A stretch of 32,474 nt of DNA from Candidatus Cyanaurora vandensis (GCF_013285555.1 NZ_JAAXLT010000133.1:1-32474), one strand, 5' to 3'; counted from the stretch's first letter, positions 7,673 to 16,251 are shown. Numbers and translations are program-made. The notes: generated from the sequence alone by a model not told the origin.

Positions 7673-8120
7673 GCACTTGCTCCTGTAGATACCCTTGGCG
7701 GCGGTTGAGCCACTGTTGAAGAATAAAACAAGCAGCCTGTTGGTCCACCAGGGCCCGCCGTTTGAGGGCCGGCAGGTTTTGGGCCAAAAGACTGCGCTTG
7801 GCCTGGACCGTGGTGAGGCGTTCGTCTTCGTAATGCACCGGCAACCCCAGGCGTTGACCAAGCAGGTCCCCGAAATGTTGAACTTTCTCGGCTTGGGGGC
7901 CGAGGGTACCATTCATATTGCGGGGTAGGCCGACCACGAGGGCTTCAGCCTGACGATGAGTCGCCAGGTCCCGGAGTTGGGCAAAGTCCACATCAAGCCG
8001 TCGGCGCTGGACCGTGGTTAAACCGGTGGCGATCAGCCCCGTCCCATCGCACCCAGCGACTCCAATTCGTTTTGAACCCACATCCAGGCCCAGGACAGAA
8101 ACCATGGCTTGTTCAGTCAC
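7665..8120 (-). CDS. ruvX: RuvX/YqgF family putative Holliday junction resolvase / pre-16S rRNA nuclease
   Basis: This RNase H-fold nuclease family is linked to 16S rRNA 5'-end maturation and proposed as an alternative Holliday junction resolvase. The motifs are LGLDVGSKRIGVA (catalytic Asp), VVGLPRNMNGT, YEDERLTT (catalytic Glu/Asp) and the C-terminal LVDQQAACFILQQWL. Three starts are possible: TTG 8138, GTG 8120 (AGGA seven bases upstream, chosen) and ATG 8105, which gives the classical N terminus MVSVLGLDVGSKR. The gene lies about 48 bases after the AEC transporter on the same strand and its 3' end overlaps the DUF3727 start. Confidence 0.93.
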   Translation of the reverse strand: MTEQAMVSVLGLDVGSKRIGVAGCDGTGLIATGLTTVQRRRLDVDFAQLRDLATHRQAEALVVGLPRNMNGTLGPQAEKVQHFGDLLGQRLGLPVHYEDERLTTVQAKRSLLAQNLPALKRRALVDQQAACFILQQWLNRRQGYLQEQVHE

Positions 8121-8167
8121 ATCTACATCCTGTGACAATCATACGGCTTTGCGGGAATCTATGGAAA

Positions 8168-9076
8168 TCACCCACCTAGACTTGTGGCAAGCCACACCCA
8201 GCCCGGTAAGGTAATCATCAATCCCAGGGTCCCGAGCACAATGGTCAGGGCGGTCAATTCGCGGTCTAAACCGTAGGCTTCACTCAAAATAAGACAGGCC
8301 ATCGCTGGGGGCATCGCCGCTTGAACGACCAGAGCTTCCAAGACCCGCCCGCCTAAGCCTAAGCCCAGCCCCAACCCCAAGACCCCGAGGGGCACAAGCA
8401 CCAGCTTGATTGCCAGGGCAGGCCAGACTTCCTGCGCTCGTCGCCAGGAGACCTGTTGTAGACGCATTCCCAAAAGCATCAAGACTAGGGGAATAACGGC
8501 TAGGGCGATCGTACTCACTACGGCCCAAAGTTCTGGGGGCACGGGCCAAGCACGGGTCCCCAGGGTCAGGCTAAAGGTCCACAGAATCGGGTTCAAGGCC
8601 ACATCGCGCCCTAGTTTGGCCCAGCGTACCTGTCCTTGTCCATAGCCACTCGCCAAGGCCGTCCCGCCCAAATTATTCCAGAGTGTTCCGAATACATCAT
8701 AAAAAACAGCCCAGCCAAAATAAGCGGGTCCGACTAAGCCTAGAACCAAGGGGTAGCCCAGATAGCCAGTATTACCCATGGTGGCACTCAGCAGGAAACT
8801 CCCCCGCGTTTGGGGGCTAAGCCGGCGACCTTGCAGCCACAACCAGCCCAGCCCTAGCCCCCAGAATGCTGCGGCAATGCCAACTACCCCACCCAACCAA
8901 ACCGGCCCGCTCAGGTCCGCCCGTCGCAAAGAGGTAAAGATAAGGAGAGGAATGCCGACCCAAAATAAACCCTGACCCAGGTAACGGGGAACTGACTTAG
9001 GGAGCCCGAAGCTAATCAGCCAACCGAGCAGACCCCAGCCCAGGAATGATAAATAAAGGGTAAGGAAACCTAACAC
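8168..9076 (-). CDS. AEC family (auxin efflux carrier-like) permease
   Basis: This is a 302-residue integral membrane protein with about eight to ten hydrophobic segments along its whole length. The N-terminal pattern (LGWGLLGWLISFGLPKSVP), the central GNTGYLGYPL motif and the C-terminal AAMPPAMACLILSEAYGLD are characteristic of the AEC/bile-acid-arsenite-riboflavin transporter superfamily. The GNTGYLGYP block corresponds to the conserved crossover region. Bacterial members move small organic acids or metabolites; the substrate here is unknown. The start is a GTG whose G is the last base of the upstream gene's TAG stop (TAGTG), so translation is probably coupled. Confidence 0.9.
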   Translation of the reverse strand: MLGFLTLYLSFLGWGLLGWLISFGLPKSVPRYLGQGLFWVGIPLLIFTSLRRADLSGPVWLGGVVGIAAAFWGLGLGWLWLQGRRLSPQTRGSFLLSATMGNTGYLGYPLVLGLVGPAYFGWAVFYDVFGTLWNNLGGTALASGYGQGQVRWAKLGRDVALNPILWTFSLTLGTRAWPVPPELWAVVSTIALAVIPLVLMLLGMRLQQVSWRRAQEVWPALAIKLVLVPLGVLGLGLGLGLGGRVLEALVVQAAMPPAMACLILSEAYGLDRELTALTIVLGTLGLMITLPGWVWLATSLGG

Positions 9077-9378
9077 TAGCGACGGAAGGGTACACTCGGC
9101 GGCGCAACGAATTCCGCCCGGTCCTCAGTGGCCTGTTCAGAGGTGGCCCGCACTTCAATATGGTTAAACAGGGTGGTGACAAAGGTGAAGAGCAGGAAGG
9201 GTAGGGACATGACCAAGATGAGACCCACCACAAAAAAGGCCATCTGGGGGTTCGCTGCGCCCATGCTTGCCAAGGCTGCCGCCACACTGATCAAGATAAT
9301 CCCAATCCAGGCCATAACTTGAGGATAAATATCCCCAAAAGTAAGGGTGCAGGCAAAGCGATACTTCTGATTGAGCAT
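9076..9378 (-). CDS. Small two-helix membrane protein, conserved hypothetical
   Basis: The protein has 100 residues. A soluble N terminus (MLNQKYRFACTLTFGDIYPQ) is followed by two hydrophobic segments (about 21-43 and 48-72) and a charged tail rich in Glu and Arg. The ATG at 9378 is preceded by GAGGTAG at good spacing, so an upstream GTG in the same frame (9396) was not used. It overlaps the AEC permease start by one base, which suggests a two-gene unit in the membrane. It resembles small cyanobacterial membrane proteins of unknown role; I cannot name it. Confidence 0.75.
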   Translation of the reverse strand: MLNQKYRFACTLTFGDIYPQVMAWIGIILISVAAALASMGAANPQMAFFVVGLILVMSLPFLLFTFVTTLFNHIEVRATSEQATEDRAEFVAPPSVPFRR

Positions 9379-9470
9379 GGTAACTACCTCGTTCACAGCG
9401 TCCCCACTGCGGGGGGATTACTTAAAATTGTAAAGATTAATCCCACCAATTGAGAATTCGTAGCATTACT

Positions 9471-9917
9471 TTATAATTCGCCGCAATTGGGCCGGGGCCG
9501 TTGTCCGTAATGGCGGTAGCGCGTGTAGTCCCGCAAGATCTGTTCATGGTCGAAACAGAGGGGCTGGGGTAAGTCCCATAGCTCGACGACTCGCGCACTC
9601 TTAGCATCGTCGCCGCCTTGGGGTTCTCCGGTGGCAGTCCCGACAAAAACAACGCTCAAAGTATGTTTACGACGGTCGCGGGCTGGGTCTGAGTAGACCG
9701 CCAATAAATCCACGAGGGTCACCGTCAACCCGGTTTCCTCTAGGGCCTCGCGGCAGGCAGCGGTCTCCACCCGTTCGCCGTAGTCCACAAACCCACCGGG
9801 CAAGGCCCACCCCAAGGGCTCATACCGCCGTTCAATGAGGACAATCGGACGGTGGGGACGGTCAATCAGTTCGATAATCACATCTACGGTCGGGGCCGGG
9901 TTGCGGTATTCGGGCAT
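9471..9917 (-). CDS. NUDIX hydrolase
   Basis: This 148-residue pyrophosphohydrolase has a complete Nudix box at residues 42-64: G42, E48, then REALEETGL, fitting G-x5-E-x7-REUxEE-x-GU with no substitutions. The preceding EPLGWALPGG and following VTLVDLLAVYSDPARDRR resemble the ADP-ribose pyrophosphatase/MutT-like branch, but substrate specificity (ADP-ribose, oxidised dNTP, NADH) cannot be fixed from this. The ATG at 9917 fits the family N terminus MPEYRNPAPTVDVIIE. It is separated by about 90 bases from the downstream membrane gene, so it may or may not be cotranscribed. Confidence 0.93.
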   Translation of the reverse strand: MPEYRNPAPTVDVIIELIDRPHRPIVLIERRYEPLGWALPGGFVDYGERVETAACREALEETGLTVTLVDLLAVYSDPARDRRKHTLSVVFVGTATGEPQGGDDAKSARVVELWDLPQPLCFDHEQILRDYTRYRHYGQRPRPNCGEL

Positions 9918-10311
9918 GGTTTAGTTCTGTTGGTAGTATCAGGTGATTTCCCATAAGCTTATAGAGAGAGGGTTCCAGAAGACAGTGATACTTCACTAGC
10001 GGGTACCCATCGTAGGCCCCTCTCCCCCAGAACTAAAATAGGCGTTCTAGATATCCAAGCGCGGGGTTGCGGTATAAAAGTCTGGGTTGGTAATCACTAA
10101 CGCGCTTGTCCAAGTCGCCAACGCACTATTACAAACCACCAACGTGCTTGACCAGACCGATAGGAGCCACAACAATCTAGGGGTTTTCCTACACGACAGG
10201 CGGTACTATGTCTACGACTCGGGCCTGTGTTGCAAGAGACATCCCCTAGTTTAGGGGTGTGGTAATGTCGCCTTGGTCTGACTAGTCCGTACCCCTACCT
10301 TAGGTCCCGCC
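9918..10311. other. 394-base intergenic gap
   Basis: This is the longest stretch without a convincing gene. It holds a TATAAA box (10073-10078), a 55-codon TTG-initiated frame with a heptad repeat (10087-10254), and a hairpin CCCCTA-GTT-TAGGGG (10243-10257) that can be lengthened by three pairs around a bulged T. No poly-T tract follows the hairpin. The upstream 120 bases show nothing I can assign. The gap separates divergently transcribed NUDIX and FG-GAP genes, so it must contain promoters for both, but no clear -35/-10 pair stands out. Confidence 0.5.
10087..10254 (+). CDS. Possible 55-residue small protein with a heptad repeat
   Basis: A TTG-initiated frame encodes three near-identical seven-residue units (TNALVQV, ANALLQT, TNVLDQT), that is, a 21-base direct repeat at about 10096-10158. 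It then continues NNLGVFLHDRRYYVYDSGLCCKRHPLV. The Leu/Val spacing could form a short amphipathic helix. There is no ATG, no clear ribosome binding site, and no family that I recognise. The stop codon lies inside a hairpin loop. It may be chance or a decayed coding piece. Confidence 0.18.
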   Translation: MVITNALVQVANALLQTTNVLDQTDRSHNNLGVFLHDRRYYVYDSGLCCKRHPLV

Positions 10312-11940
10312 ATGCCAAGCCCCGCTGTCAGTCGTCTCGCCTATCTCACCTCCGCTTGCGCCCTAGCCTTACTCCAGGGCTTGCCGCTACTGCTACTCAC
10401 GGCCCTCACCTCCCTCCCGGCACCGTCCGTCCGTGCCCAGTCCCTAGCCCCGGTTGCGGAGAACTTAGGTTTTACCATTGTCGGGATCGAGAGCTTTGAC
10501 TTTGCGGGCTACTCCATCAGTAATGCGGGCGATGTCAATGGGGATGGACTCGATGACATTATTGTCGGGGCTTTTGGTGCCAATCCCTTGGGACGCGCTT
10601 ACGCTGGCGAAGCCTACGTCATTTTTGGCAAGACCGATGCGATAACTGTGGACCTACGGGATATTCGAGCGGGTCTAGGTGGTTTTTCTGTTGCCGGTAG
10701 CGGCACCGTGGGCAGCTATGACCGCACCGGTGAAAGTGTCAGTGGGGCAGGTGATGTCAATGGCGATGGTCTCGCGGACCTAATTGTCGGTGCGAAGTTG
10801 TCGGATCTAGCGGGGCTCAATAACGCTGGGGAGAGCTATATTATTTTTGGCAAAACCGATACCACGACTGTAGACATCAGAAATATCGAGCAGGGCCTAG
10901 GGGGGTTTGTCATTCAAGGGGCTGACTCCGACGACCGCTCAGGCAATGCCGTCAGCTCCGCCGGGGATGTGAATGGAGACGGCCTCGCGGACCTCTTAGT
11001 CGGTGCCTACGCAGCCGAGGCAGCAAGTGTGGGGGACACTGGCCTCAGCTATGTGGTCTTTGGCAAGACCAACACCATCCCCGTAGACCTCAAGGCTGTG
11101 GAGCAGGGGCAAGGCGGCTTCGTCATTGTTGGTCAAGGCGGCGGCACTCGCTCCGGCACAGCCGTCAGTCATGCCGGCGACATCAATGGGGATGGACTCG
11201 ACGATGTGTTGGTGGGTACCTTCGACTTTGACCCGACGGCTGGGCAGACCTACGTCGTCCTAGGCAAAACTGACACTAACCCTGTGCAGTTTGCCGAGCT
11301 TAGGGCGGGGCAAGGCGGCTTTGTCGTGTATGGTATTTCAGCCAAAGACTACGCGGGGGTTGCCGTCAGTGGGGCGGGCGATGTCAATAATGATGGCTTA
11401 GCCGACTTCATCGTGGGCGCGCCGACTGCTGATGTCGGCGGTGTATTCAACGCTGGCGAGAGCTATGTGATTTTTGGTAAGACCGATACTCGCGCTGTAC
11501 AACTGGCTCTAGTCCGCGCGGGTAGCGGTGGCTTTGGCATCTTTGGGCAGCAAGAGCGCGCCCGCTGTGGGTACGCCGTTAGTGAGGCCGGTGACATCAA
11601 CCAAGATGGTTTCGACGATGTGATCATGCTCTGTGACCGCGCCGACCCCGAGGGCCGGGTGGATGCTGGTGAGGGCTATGTCATCTTTGGCAAAACTAAC
11701 ACCGCCCGTGTCGAAATCCAGGCCCTACGGCGGGGGCAGGGCGGCTATATCGTCAAGGGTGCTAGCACTGATAACCCCCTGGGCAAATCCCTAGGCGGTG
11801 GCGGCGATGTCAACGGCGATGGGCGGCCTGACACCTTGTTTGGTTCCCCCGATGCAGACCAAGGACCCCTAGGCAGTGTGGGTGTGAGCTACGTGCTGTT
11901 TGGTAAGAACAATACGCTACCCATTGATTTACAGGAGTAG
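10312..11940 (+). CDS. Secreted FG-GAP repeat protein, integrin-alpha-type seven-bladed propeller
   Basis: The protein has 542 residues with a Sec signal peptide (hydrophobic about 18-36, likely cleavage after VRA near residue 42). The rest consists of seven FG-GAP units of about 65-70 residues. Each has a calcium-binding loop of DxNxDGxxD type, as in AGDVNGDGLADLIVGA, followed by a SYVIFGKT strand. Six loops are close to consensus; the sixth (DINQDGFDD) and seventh (DVNGDGRPD) diverge slightly. Seven units fit one closed beta-propeller like the integrin alpha head. It has no other domain, transmembrane anchor or sorting signal. It is probably periplasmic, surface-bound or secreted, binding calcium and perhaps other proteins or glycans; the ligand is unknown. 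A second propeller protein lies about 6 kb away. Confidence 0.9.
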   Translation: MPSPAVSRLAYLTSACALALLQGLPLLLLTALTSLPAPSVRAQSLAPVAENLGFTIVGIESFDFAGYSISNAGDVNGDGLDDIIVGAFGANPLGRAYAGEAYVIFGKTDAITVDLRDIRAGLGGFSVAGSGTVGSYDRTGESVSGAGDVNGDGLADLIVGAKLSDLAGLNNAGESYIIFGKTDTTTVDIRNIEQGLGGFVIQGADSDDRSGNAVSSAGDVNGDGLADLLVGAYAAEAASVGDTGLSYVVFGKTNTIPVDLKAVEQGQGGFVIVGQGGGTRSGTAVSHAGDINGDGLDDVLVGTFDFDPTAGQTYVVLGKTDTNPVQFAELRAGQGGFVVYGISAKDYAGVAVSGAGDVNNDGLADFIVGAPTADVGGVFNAGESYVIFGKTDTRAVQLALVRAGSGGFGIFGQQERARCGYAVSEAGDINQDGFDDVIMLCDRADPEGRVDAGEGYVIFGKTNTARVEIQALRRGQGGYIVKGASTDNPLGKSLGGGGDVNGDGRPDTLFGSPDADQGPLGSVGVSYVLFGKNNTLPIDLQE

Positions 11941-11962
11941 TTAACGGATTAGCAACAGTGGG

Positions 11963-12505
11963 CTAGGGGGCGGCCTTGATCATGCCAGACTGACGGGCAA
12001 AGTCAAACAGGCCCCCCGCTGCAATCACCGGACCCGCCTCACCTAGGGGCTTGAGGGGATATTCTCGGCCCGTGGTGTGGTTAATAAAAAGATTGTGGTC
12101 AAAGTCAATCGTCACAGTCTGACCCGTGGTGCACTCAGCTACCAAACGGTCTACGGACTGCCAGGGGTACAACTCGCCGGTTGCCGTGCAATTGCGAAAG
12201 AAAATCCGGGCATAGGTGGGTGCCACCACCGCTTGGACCCCAGCAGCACCGAGGGCAATCGGGGCGTGTTCACGGGAGCTACCACAGCCAAAATTATGCC
12301 CGCCGACAATAATCGGGTAGCGGGTGGTTGTCTGACCCGGTTCCACAAAGGGCGGGTAGTCACCATCCAAGCCAATCAGAGCATAGGAACCAAGTTTGGT
12401 GTACTCCTCGGGTTTAGAGGGCACCAGCGTCAGGTACTCCGCCGGGATAATCTGGTCGGTATCAATGTTGTCGCCTACCACAAAAATCAAGCCAGTAATC
12501 TTCAC
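11963..12505 (-). CDS. leuD: 3-isopropylmalate dehydratase small subunit
   Basis: LeuD pairs with LeuC (not in this window) to isomerise 2-isopropylmalate to 3-isopropylmalate in leucine synthesis. It has the swivel-domain hallmarks: [14 protein letters not shown] near the N terminus and [15 protein letters not shown] at the centre. At about 180 residues it is the normal bacterial size. The start chosen is GTG 12505, preceded by GGAGG at six bases, rather than GTG 12520, which would lie upstream of that site. The GTG overlaps the ilvB stop (GTGA), so leuD is translationally coupled to ilvB and shares its transcript. Confidence 0.94.
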   Translation of the reverse strand: MKITGLIFVVGDNIDTDQIIPAEYLTLVPSKPEEYTKLGSYALIGLDGDYPPFVEPGQTTTRYPIIVGGHNFGCGSSREHAPIALGAAGVQAVVAPTYARIFFRNCTATGELYPWQSVDRLVAECTTGQTVTIDFDHNLFINHTTGREYPLKPLGEAGPVIAAGGLFDFARQSGMIKAAP

Positions 12506-14295
12506 AGTTTCCCTCCGCACTCAGGACAGAAATGATTCGTGGACGGGTTCTTGACATTGCAACTAGGGCAGTAAATCAATTCAATCAAGTTGAGGTCAAT
12601 CGGGACGGGACGGGGTAGGCCGACCATCTGGGCGTTACTCGCCCCCGGAGCCACCATCGGGTAACAGTTAGCATCGCGCACCACTTGGAAATCACAGACC
12701 ACCGGGCCATCACTGGTCATCAGTTCTTCGAGGGCGGGTTTGAGTTGGTCGGGGTGGTCCACCCGCATCCCCTTCATCCCGTAGGCTTCCGCGAGTTTTA
12801 CAAAGTCCGGGGTGCCCTTCTCCATGCGCGAGTGAGCATAGCGTTCTTGATAAAAAGCCTCCTGCCACTGCCGGACCATCCCCTGCCAGCCATTGTTGAT
12901 AATCGCGCACTTGACCGGGAGGTTGTACTGGACCGCTGTCCCTAGTTCCTGGAGGTTCATCTGGAAACTGGCATCCCCGGCAATACAAACCACATCCTCC
13001 CCCGGTACCCCGACTTGGACCCCCAGGGCTGCGGGATAGCCATAACCCATCGTCCCCAACCCCCCCGAGGAAATCCACTGGCGCGGGCCGTTGGTGAGGT
13101 ACTGGGCCGCCCACATCTGGTGCTGGCCCACATCGGTGGTGTAGTAAGCATGGGGGGCGCGGTTACGAAAACCAATCAAGACCTCTTGGGGGTACAACCG
13201 CTGCCCGTCGTGGGGATCATCTAGGGGATAGTCCTCGCGCCAACGTTGGATACGCTCCAGCCAGACTCTAGTCCGGGGCTTGATTTCCTCAATCCGCTTG
13301 AGTAAGTCCGCCAAAACCTGCCGTACATCGCCGACAATCGGCACATCTGGGACACGGTTCTTGGCAACCTCAGCGGGGTCAATATCAATGTGGATCACCT
13401 GGGCACGAGCGGCAAAGGCATCCAGCCGGCCCGTTACCCGGTCATCGAACCGCGCTCCCACGGCAATTAACAGGTCACACTCGGTCACGGCAAAGTTAGC
13501 GTAGGCGGTGCCGTGCATCCCGAGCATCCCGAGGGCTAAGGGATGGGTCTCCGGGAAGGACCCTTTCCCCATCAAGGTCGTGGTGACGGGGATCAAGCAC
13601 TTTTCAGCTAGCAATAAAAGTTCCTGGTGGGCGGCACTGGCAATTGCCCCGCCGCCCACGTAGAGTAGGGGCCGCTCAGCTTCGAGGATGAGCTTAGCCG
13701 CCGCTGCAATCTGCCGGGGGTTCCCCTTGAGGGTAGGGCGGTAGCCGTTGATCTTGACTCGTTGCACCGGCTCATATTCAAAAGTTGCCTGTCCCACATC
13801 CTTGGGAATGTCCACCAGCACCGGACCCGGTCGCCCGCTGCCAGCAATATAAAAAGCCTCAGCAAAGACCCGGCTAATCTCCTCAGGGTGCTTAATTACG
13901 TAGGAGTGCTTGACAATCGGTAGGGTGATCCCAAAGATATCCGCCTCCTGGAAAGCATCGGAGCCAATCACCTGACTGGGGACCTGCCCGGTCAAAGCCA
14001 CCATCGGCACCGAGTCCATATGGGCCGTGGCAATCCCTGTCACTAGGTTGGTCGCCCCCGGCCCCGAAGTCGCCACACAGACCCCCACTCGGCCGGTGGC
14101 GCGGGCGTAGCCATCGGCGGCATGGACCGCACCCTGCTCGTGGCGGGTCAGGAAATGCTCCAACCGCCCCGCCTGCTCCGCTTGATAAATCTCGTCATAG
14201 ATGGGCAAGACCGCGCCCCCCGGATAGCCGAAAATATGGCGCACACCTTGACGACACAGGCTGTCCACAACCGCATAGGCCCCGGTGGTTTGCAT
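12502..14295 (-). CDS. ilvB: Acetolactate synthase large subunit with C-terminal zinc ribbon
   Basis: This TPP- and FAD-dependent enzyme makes acetolactate or acetohydroxybutyrate, the first common step to valine, leucine and isoleucine. The N-terminal domain has [13 protein letters not shown] and catalytic Glu53 ([14 protein letters not shown]). The C-terminal TPP motif is GDASFQMN followed by [12 protein letters not shown]. The body ends at MVGLPRP. It is then followed by a tail with C576, C579, C590 and C593 (CPSC-x10-CPEC), a classic zinc ribbon not present in textbook AHAS. The total is 597 residues. ATG at 14295 has GAGGAG eight bases upstream. leuD follows with a GTGA overlap. The regulatory small subunit IlvN is not in the window. 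Confidence 0.95.
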   Translation of the reverse strand: MQTTGAYAVVDSLCRQGVRHIFGYPGGAVLPIYDEIYQAEQAGRLEHFLTRHEQGAVHAADGYARATGRVGVCVATSGPGATNLVTGIATAHMDSVPMVALTGQVPSQVIGSDAFQEADIFGITLPIVKHSYVIKHPEEISRVFAEAFYIAGSGRPGPVLVDIPKDVGQATFEYEPVQRVKINGYRPTLKGNPRQIAAAAKLILEAERPLLYVGGGAIASAAHQELLLLAEKCLIPVTTTLMGKGSFPETHPLALGMLGMHGTAYANFAVTECDLLIAVGARFDDRVTGRLDAFAARAQVIHIDIDPAEVAKNRVPDVPIVGDVRQVLADLLKRIEEIKPRTRVWLERIQRWREDYPLDDPHDGQRLYPQEVLIGFRNRAPHAYYTTDVGQHQMWAAQYLTNGPRQWISSGGLGTMGYGYPAALGVQVGVPGEDVVCIAGDASFQMNLQELGTAVQYNLPVKCAIINNGWQGMVRQWQEAFYQERYAHSRMEKGTPDFVKLAEAYGMKGMRVDHPDQLKPALEELMTSDGPVVCDFQVVRDANCYPMVAPGASNAQMVGLPRPVPIDLNLIELIYCPSCNVKNPSTNHFCPECGGKL

Positions 14296-14328
14296 CCTGA
14301 CTTCTCCTCACGCTGGTTAGATGAAAAT

Positions 14329-14357
14329 AGTGTAGCGATATACACGAAATGAGTCCA
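14329..14357 (-). promoter_or_regulatory. Putative sigma-70-type promoter of ilvB-leuD
   Basis: On the minus strand, TGGACT (plus 14352-14357) is followed after 17 bases by TACACT (plus 14329-14334), about 35 bases before the ilvB start codon. The -10 matches four of six consensus bases and the -35 also four of six. The position in the only gap between folE and ilvB supports it. Confidence 0.4.
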
Positions 14358-14406
14358 GATTTCAAAAACTCAATTGCCCCCATCCATATAGCGGCAGGAC
14401 CGAGTT

Positions 14407-15039
14407 TTAGAAGCTGGACTTGTGGCGCACCAAGCTCAGGAACTCATCGCGGGTCGGGTGTTGTTTAAAAACGCCGACCATCGAACTCGTCACTGTCCAA
14501 GAGTTGGTCTTTTGGACCCCGCGCATGACCATACACATGTGGCTCGCTTCAATGACCACCGCCACGCCAGCGGGTTGCAAGATTTTGTCTACGGCCTCGG
14601 CAATCTCGCGGGTCAGGCGTTCCTGGACCTGGAGCCGACGGGAATACATCTCGACAATCCGGGCCAATTTCGAGAGTCCGAGGACCTTCTGTTTGGGGAT
14701 GTAGGCGACGTGGGCGCGACCAATGAAGGGCAATAGATGGTGTTCGCACAGGCTAAACAGGTCAATATCTTTGACTAGCACCATCTCGTCATGGCCCACA
14801 TCGAAGATGGCATCATTGACAATCGCCTCTAGGGACTGGTCATAACCCTGGGTCAAGAATTGCAGGGAGCGGGCAACCCGAGCCGGAGTCTTGACCAAGC
14901 CCTCCCGGTTGACATCCTCCCCAATCCCCTCAAGCAACACCTTGACGGCTGCCATCATCCCCGGCGTGGGGTCCTCCGCAATCTGATCGTCCATCGGGAG
15001 CTTAGGCGTGAGTAAGGAATCATTTTGCAGTAAAGACAT
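14407..15039 (-). CDS. folE: GTP cyclohydrolase I
   Basis: FolE converts GTP to 7,8-dihydroneopterin triphosphate, the first step to folate and, in cyanobacteria, to pterin glycosides. The catalytic domain is intact: zinc ligands C98 and H101 ([18 protein letters not shown]), C169 ([11 protein letters not shown]), and the substrate region [24 protein letters not shown]. At 210 residues it is of normal length. ATG at 15039 is preceded by TTGGAGG. The gene lies 15 bases downstream of an SDR gene on the same strand, so the two are very probably cotranscribed. Confidence 0.96.
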   Translation of the reverse strand: MSLLQNDSLLTPKLPMDDQIAEDPTPGMMAAVKVLLEGIGEDVNREGLVKTPARVARSLQFLTQGYDQSLEAIVNDAIFDVGHDEMVLVKDIDLFSLCEHHLLPFIGRAHVAYIPKQKVLGLSKLARIVEMYSRRLQVQERLTREIAEAVDKILQPAGVAVVIEASHMCMVMRGVQKTNSWTVTSSMVGVFKQHPTRDEFLSLVRHKSSF

Positions 15040-15054
15040 CTGGCCTCCAATAAA

Positions 15055-15771
15055 TTAAAGAGCCCCACCCGCTGGCATCAAGATGACTTCTTCAAGTACC
15101 GCATGGGCGGGTAGGGTGAAAGCTTGGACAACGACTTGGGCAACCGTCTGGGGATCGAGCATCTTGGCCCGGTTGAAATCCCCCGCCACCGTATCCCAGA
15201 GTGGGGTCGCCACCGCACCGGGACAGAGCGTACAGACGCGGATCTGGTCAGCCCGCAGTTCCTCCGCCAAGGTCCGCCCGAGGGCCACCAGACCAAATTT
15301 GGTGGCACAGTAGGCCCCCCAACCCGGAAAGGTCCTTAGCCCCGCAATCGAAGCGAGATTCACAATGACCCCGCCCCCATTGGCCCGTAAGCGGGGAATG
15401 ACCTGTTGGGTCAGGGCAAAAACAGCCGTGAGGTTGAGGGCCATCAGTCGTTCCCAATCGCCAATCGCCATCTGCTCTAGGGGCTGGACTTGGACCATCC
15501 CTGCACTGTTGACCAAACCCGTAATTGCACCGAGTTCAGTGTGGATACGTTCCACGAGTGCGCCGAGTCGGGCATACTCCGTCAGGTCCTGCACAAATAG
15601 CTGGGCTTGACCCCCGATGGCTTGAACCTGCTCTAGGGTAATCGTCAACTCCGCGACCGACCGACCCACCAAAGCTAAGGTAAACCCTAACTCCGCCAAA
15701 GCAACCGCCGTAGCCCGACCAATACCACCGCTGGCCCCCGTCAAAATGACAACACCAGAAAAATTGGTCAC
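15055..15771 (-). CDS. Short-chain dehydrogenase/reductase, first gene of an SDR-folE pair
   Basis: This is a classical SDR of 238 residues. The NAD(P)-binding TGASGGIG is at about 12-19, NSAG in the centre, and the catalytic Ser/Tyr/Lys set lies in NLASIAG and AYCATK. The C-terminal PGAVATPLWDT segment is also typical. The start is a GTG with no clear ribosome binding site. Its position directly before folE suggests a pterin-related role, for example a sepiapterin or other pteridine reductase, but the sequence alone does not show this and many SDRs of similar form act on other substrates. Confidence 0.88.
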   Translation of the reverse strand: MTNFSGVVILTGASGGIGRATAVALAELGFTLALVGRSVAELTITLEQVQAIGGQAQLFVQDLTEYARLGALVERIHTELGAITGLVNSAGMVQVQPLEQMAIGDWERLMALNLTAVFALTQQVIPRLRANGGGVIVNLASIAGLRTFPGWGAYCATKFGLVALGRTLAEELRADQIRVCTLCPGAVATPLWDTVAGDFNRAKMLDPQTVAQVVVQAFTLPAHAVLEEVILMPAGGAL

Positions 15772-15798
15772 GTGTGGATGTAAGACTTGCCAAAACCT

Positions 15799-15804
15799 AT
15801 TATA
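15799..15804 (-). promoter_or_regulatory. -10 box TATAAT upstream of the SDR-folE pair
   Basis: A perfect TATAAT on the minus strand lies 28 bases before the SDR start codon. No good -35 hexamer is found 16-18 bases upstream of it, so it may need an activator or be an unusual promoter. Confidence 0.4.
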
Positions 15805-15879
15805 GAACCGCTACTTAATAAAGGGACGTTCCCGTTCTGCCCTGCTCCTGGGACTACAATATTTGTAAATACCTAATGA

Positions 15880-16251
15880 ATGCACAACACCATGGAAAAC
15901 CTGGCCTGTACGCTCGCGGTGCTGTCTCTAGGTGGGATCGTCAAGTATTTTGATGGTCGGATTGTCCATGGGCTAGGGCTACTGCCCCAGGATGATTATT
16001 TTGCGGTGCTTGGGGCAATACTGATGATCCTCTACCTGAGCTTGGCCTGGAACTATTTTGGGCTGGCGGGGAACTTGGATGGTCCGACCGTGGGCCTGAC
16101 GGTGGGCTGGATTGGGCTGAGTTGGTACTTGATCCAACGCCATCTTAAACACCCAGACGCACCCGAACATATCCTCGACTGGACCGGGAACCATCTTCTG
16201 TTGACGGGGTGCTTTTATAGTCTGCTCAGCATCAAGACTCTACTGACTTGA
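15880..16251 (+). CDS. Small integral membrane protein, hypothetical
   Basis: This protein has 123 residues and about four hydrophobic segments: ACTLAVLSLGGIV, YFAVLGAILMILYLSLAWNYFGLA, VGLTVGWIGLSWYLI, and NHLLLTGCFYSLLSI. I do not recognise the family. ATG 15880 was used; ATG 15892 (MENLACTL) is an alternative and neither has a clear ribosome binding site. A TACAAT box lies at 15855-15860. The last 20 bases overlap the 3' end of the photolyase gene on the other strand, a tail-to-tail overlap that could give antisense interaction between the transcripts. Confidence 0.6.
   Translation: MHNTMENLACTLAVLSLGGIVKYFDGRIVHGLGLLPQDDYFAVLGAILMILYLSLAWNYFGLAGNLDGPTVGLTVGWIGLSWYLIQRHLKHPDAPEHILDWTGNHLLLTGCFYSLLSIKTLLT

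Noticed and set aside
7673-7912. N-terminal extension of the DUF3727 frame
   Set aside because: The extra 80 residues are antisense-like filler inside ruvX; the ATG at 7672 gives the family N terminus.
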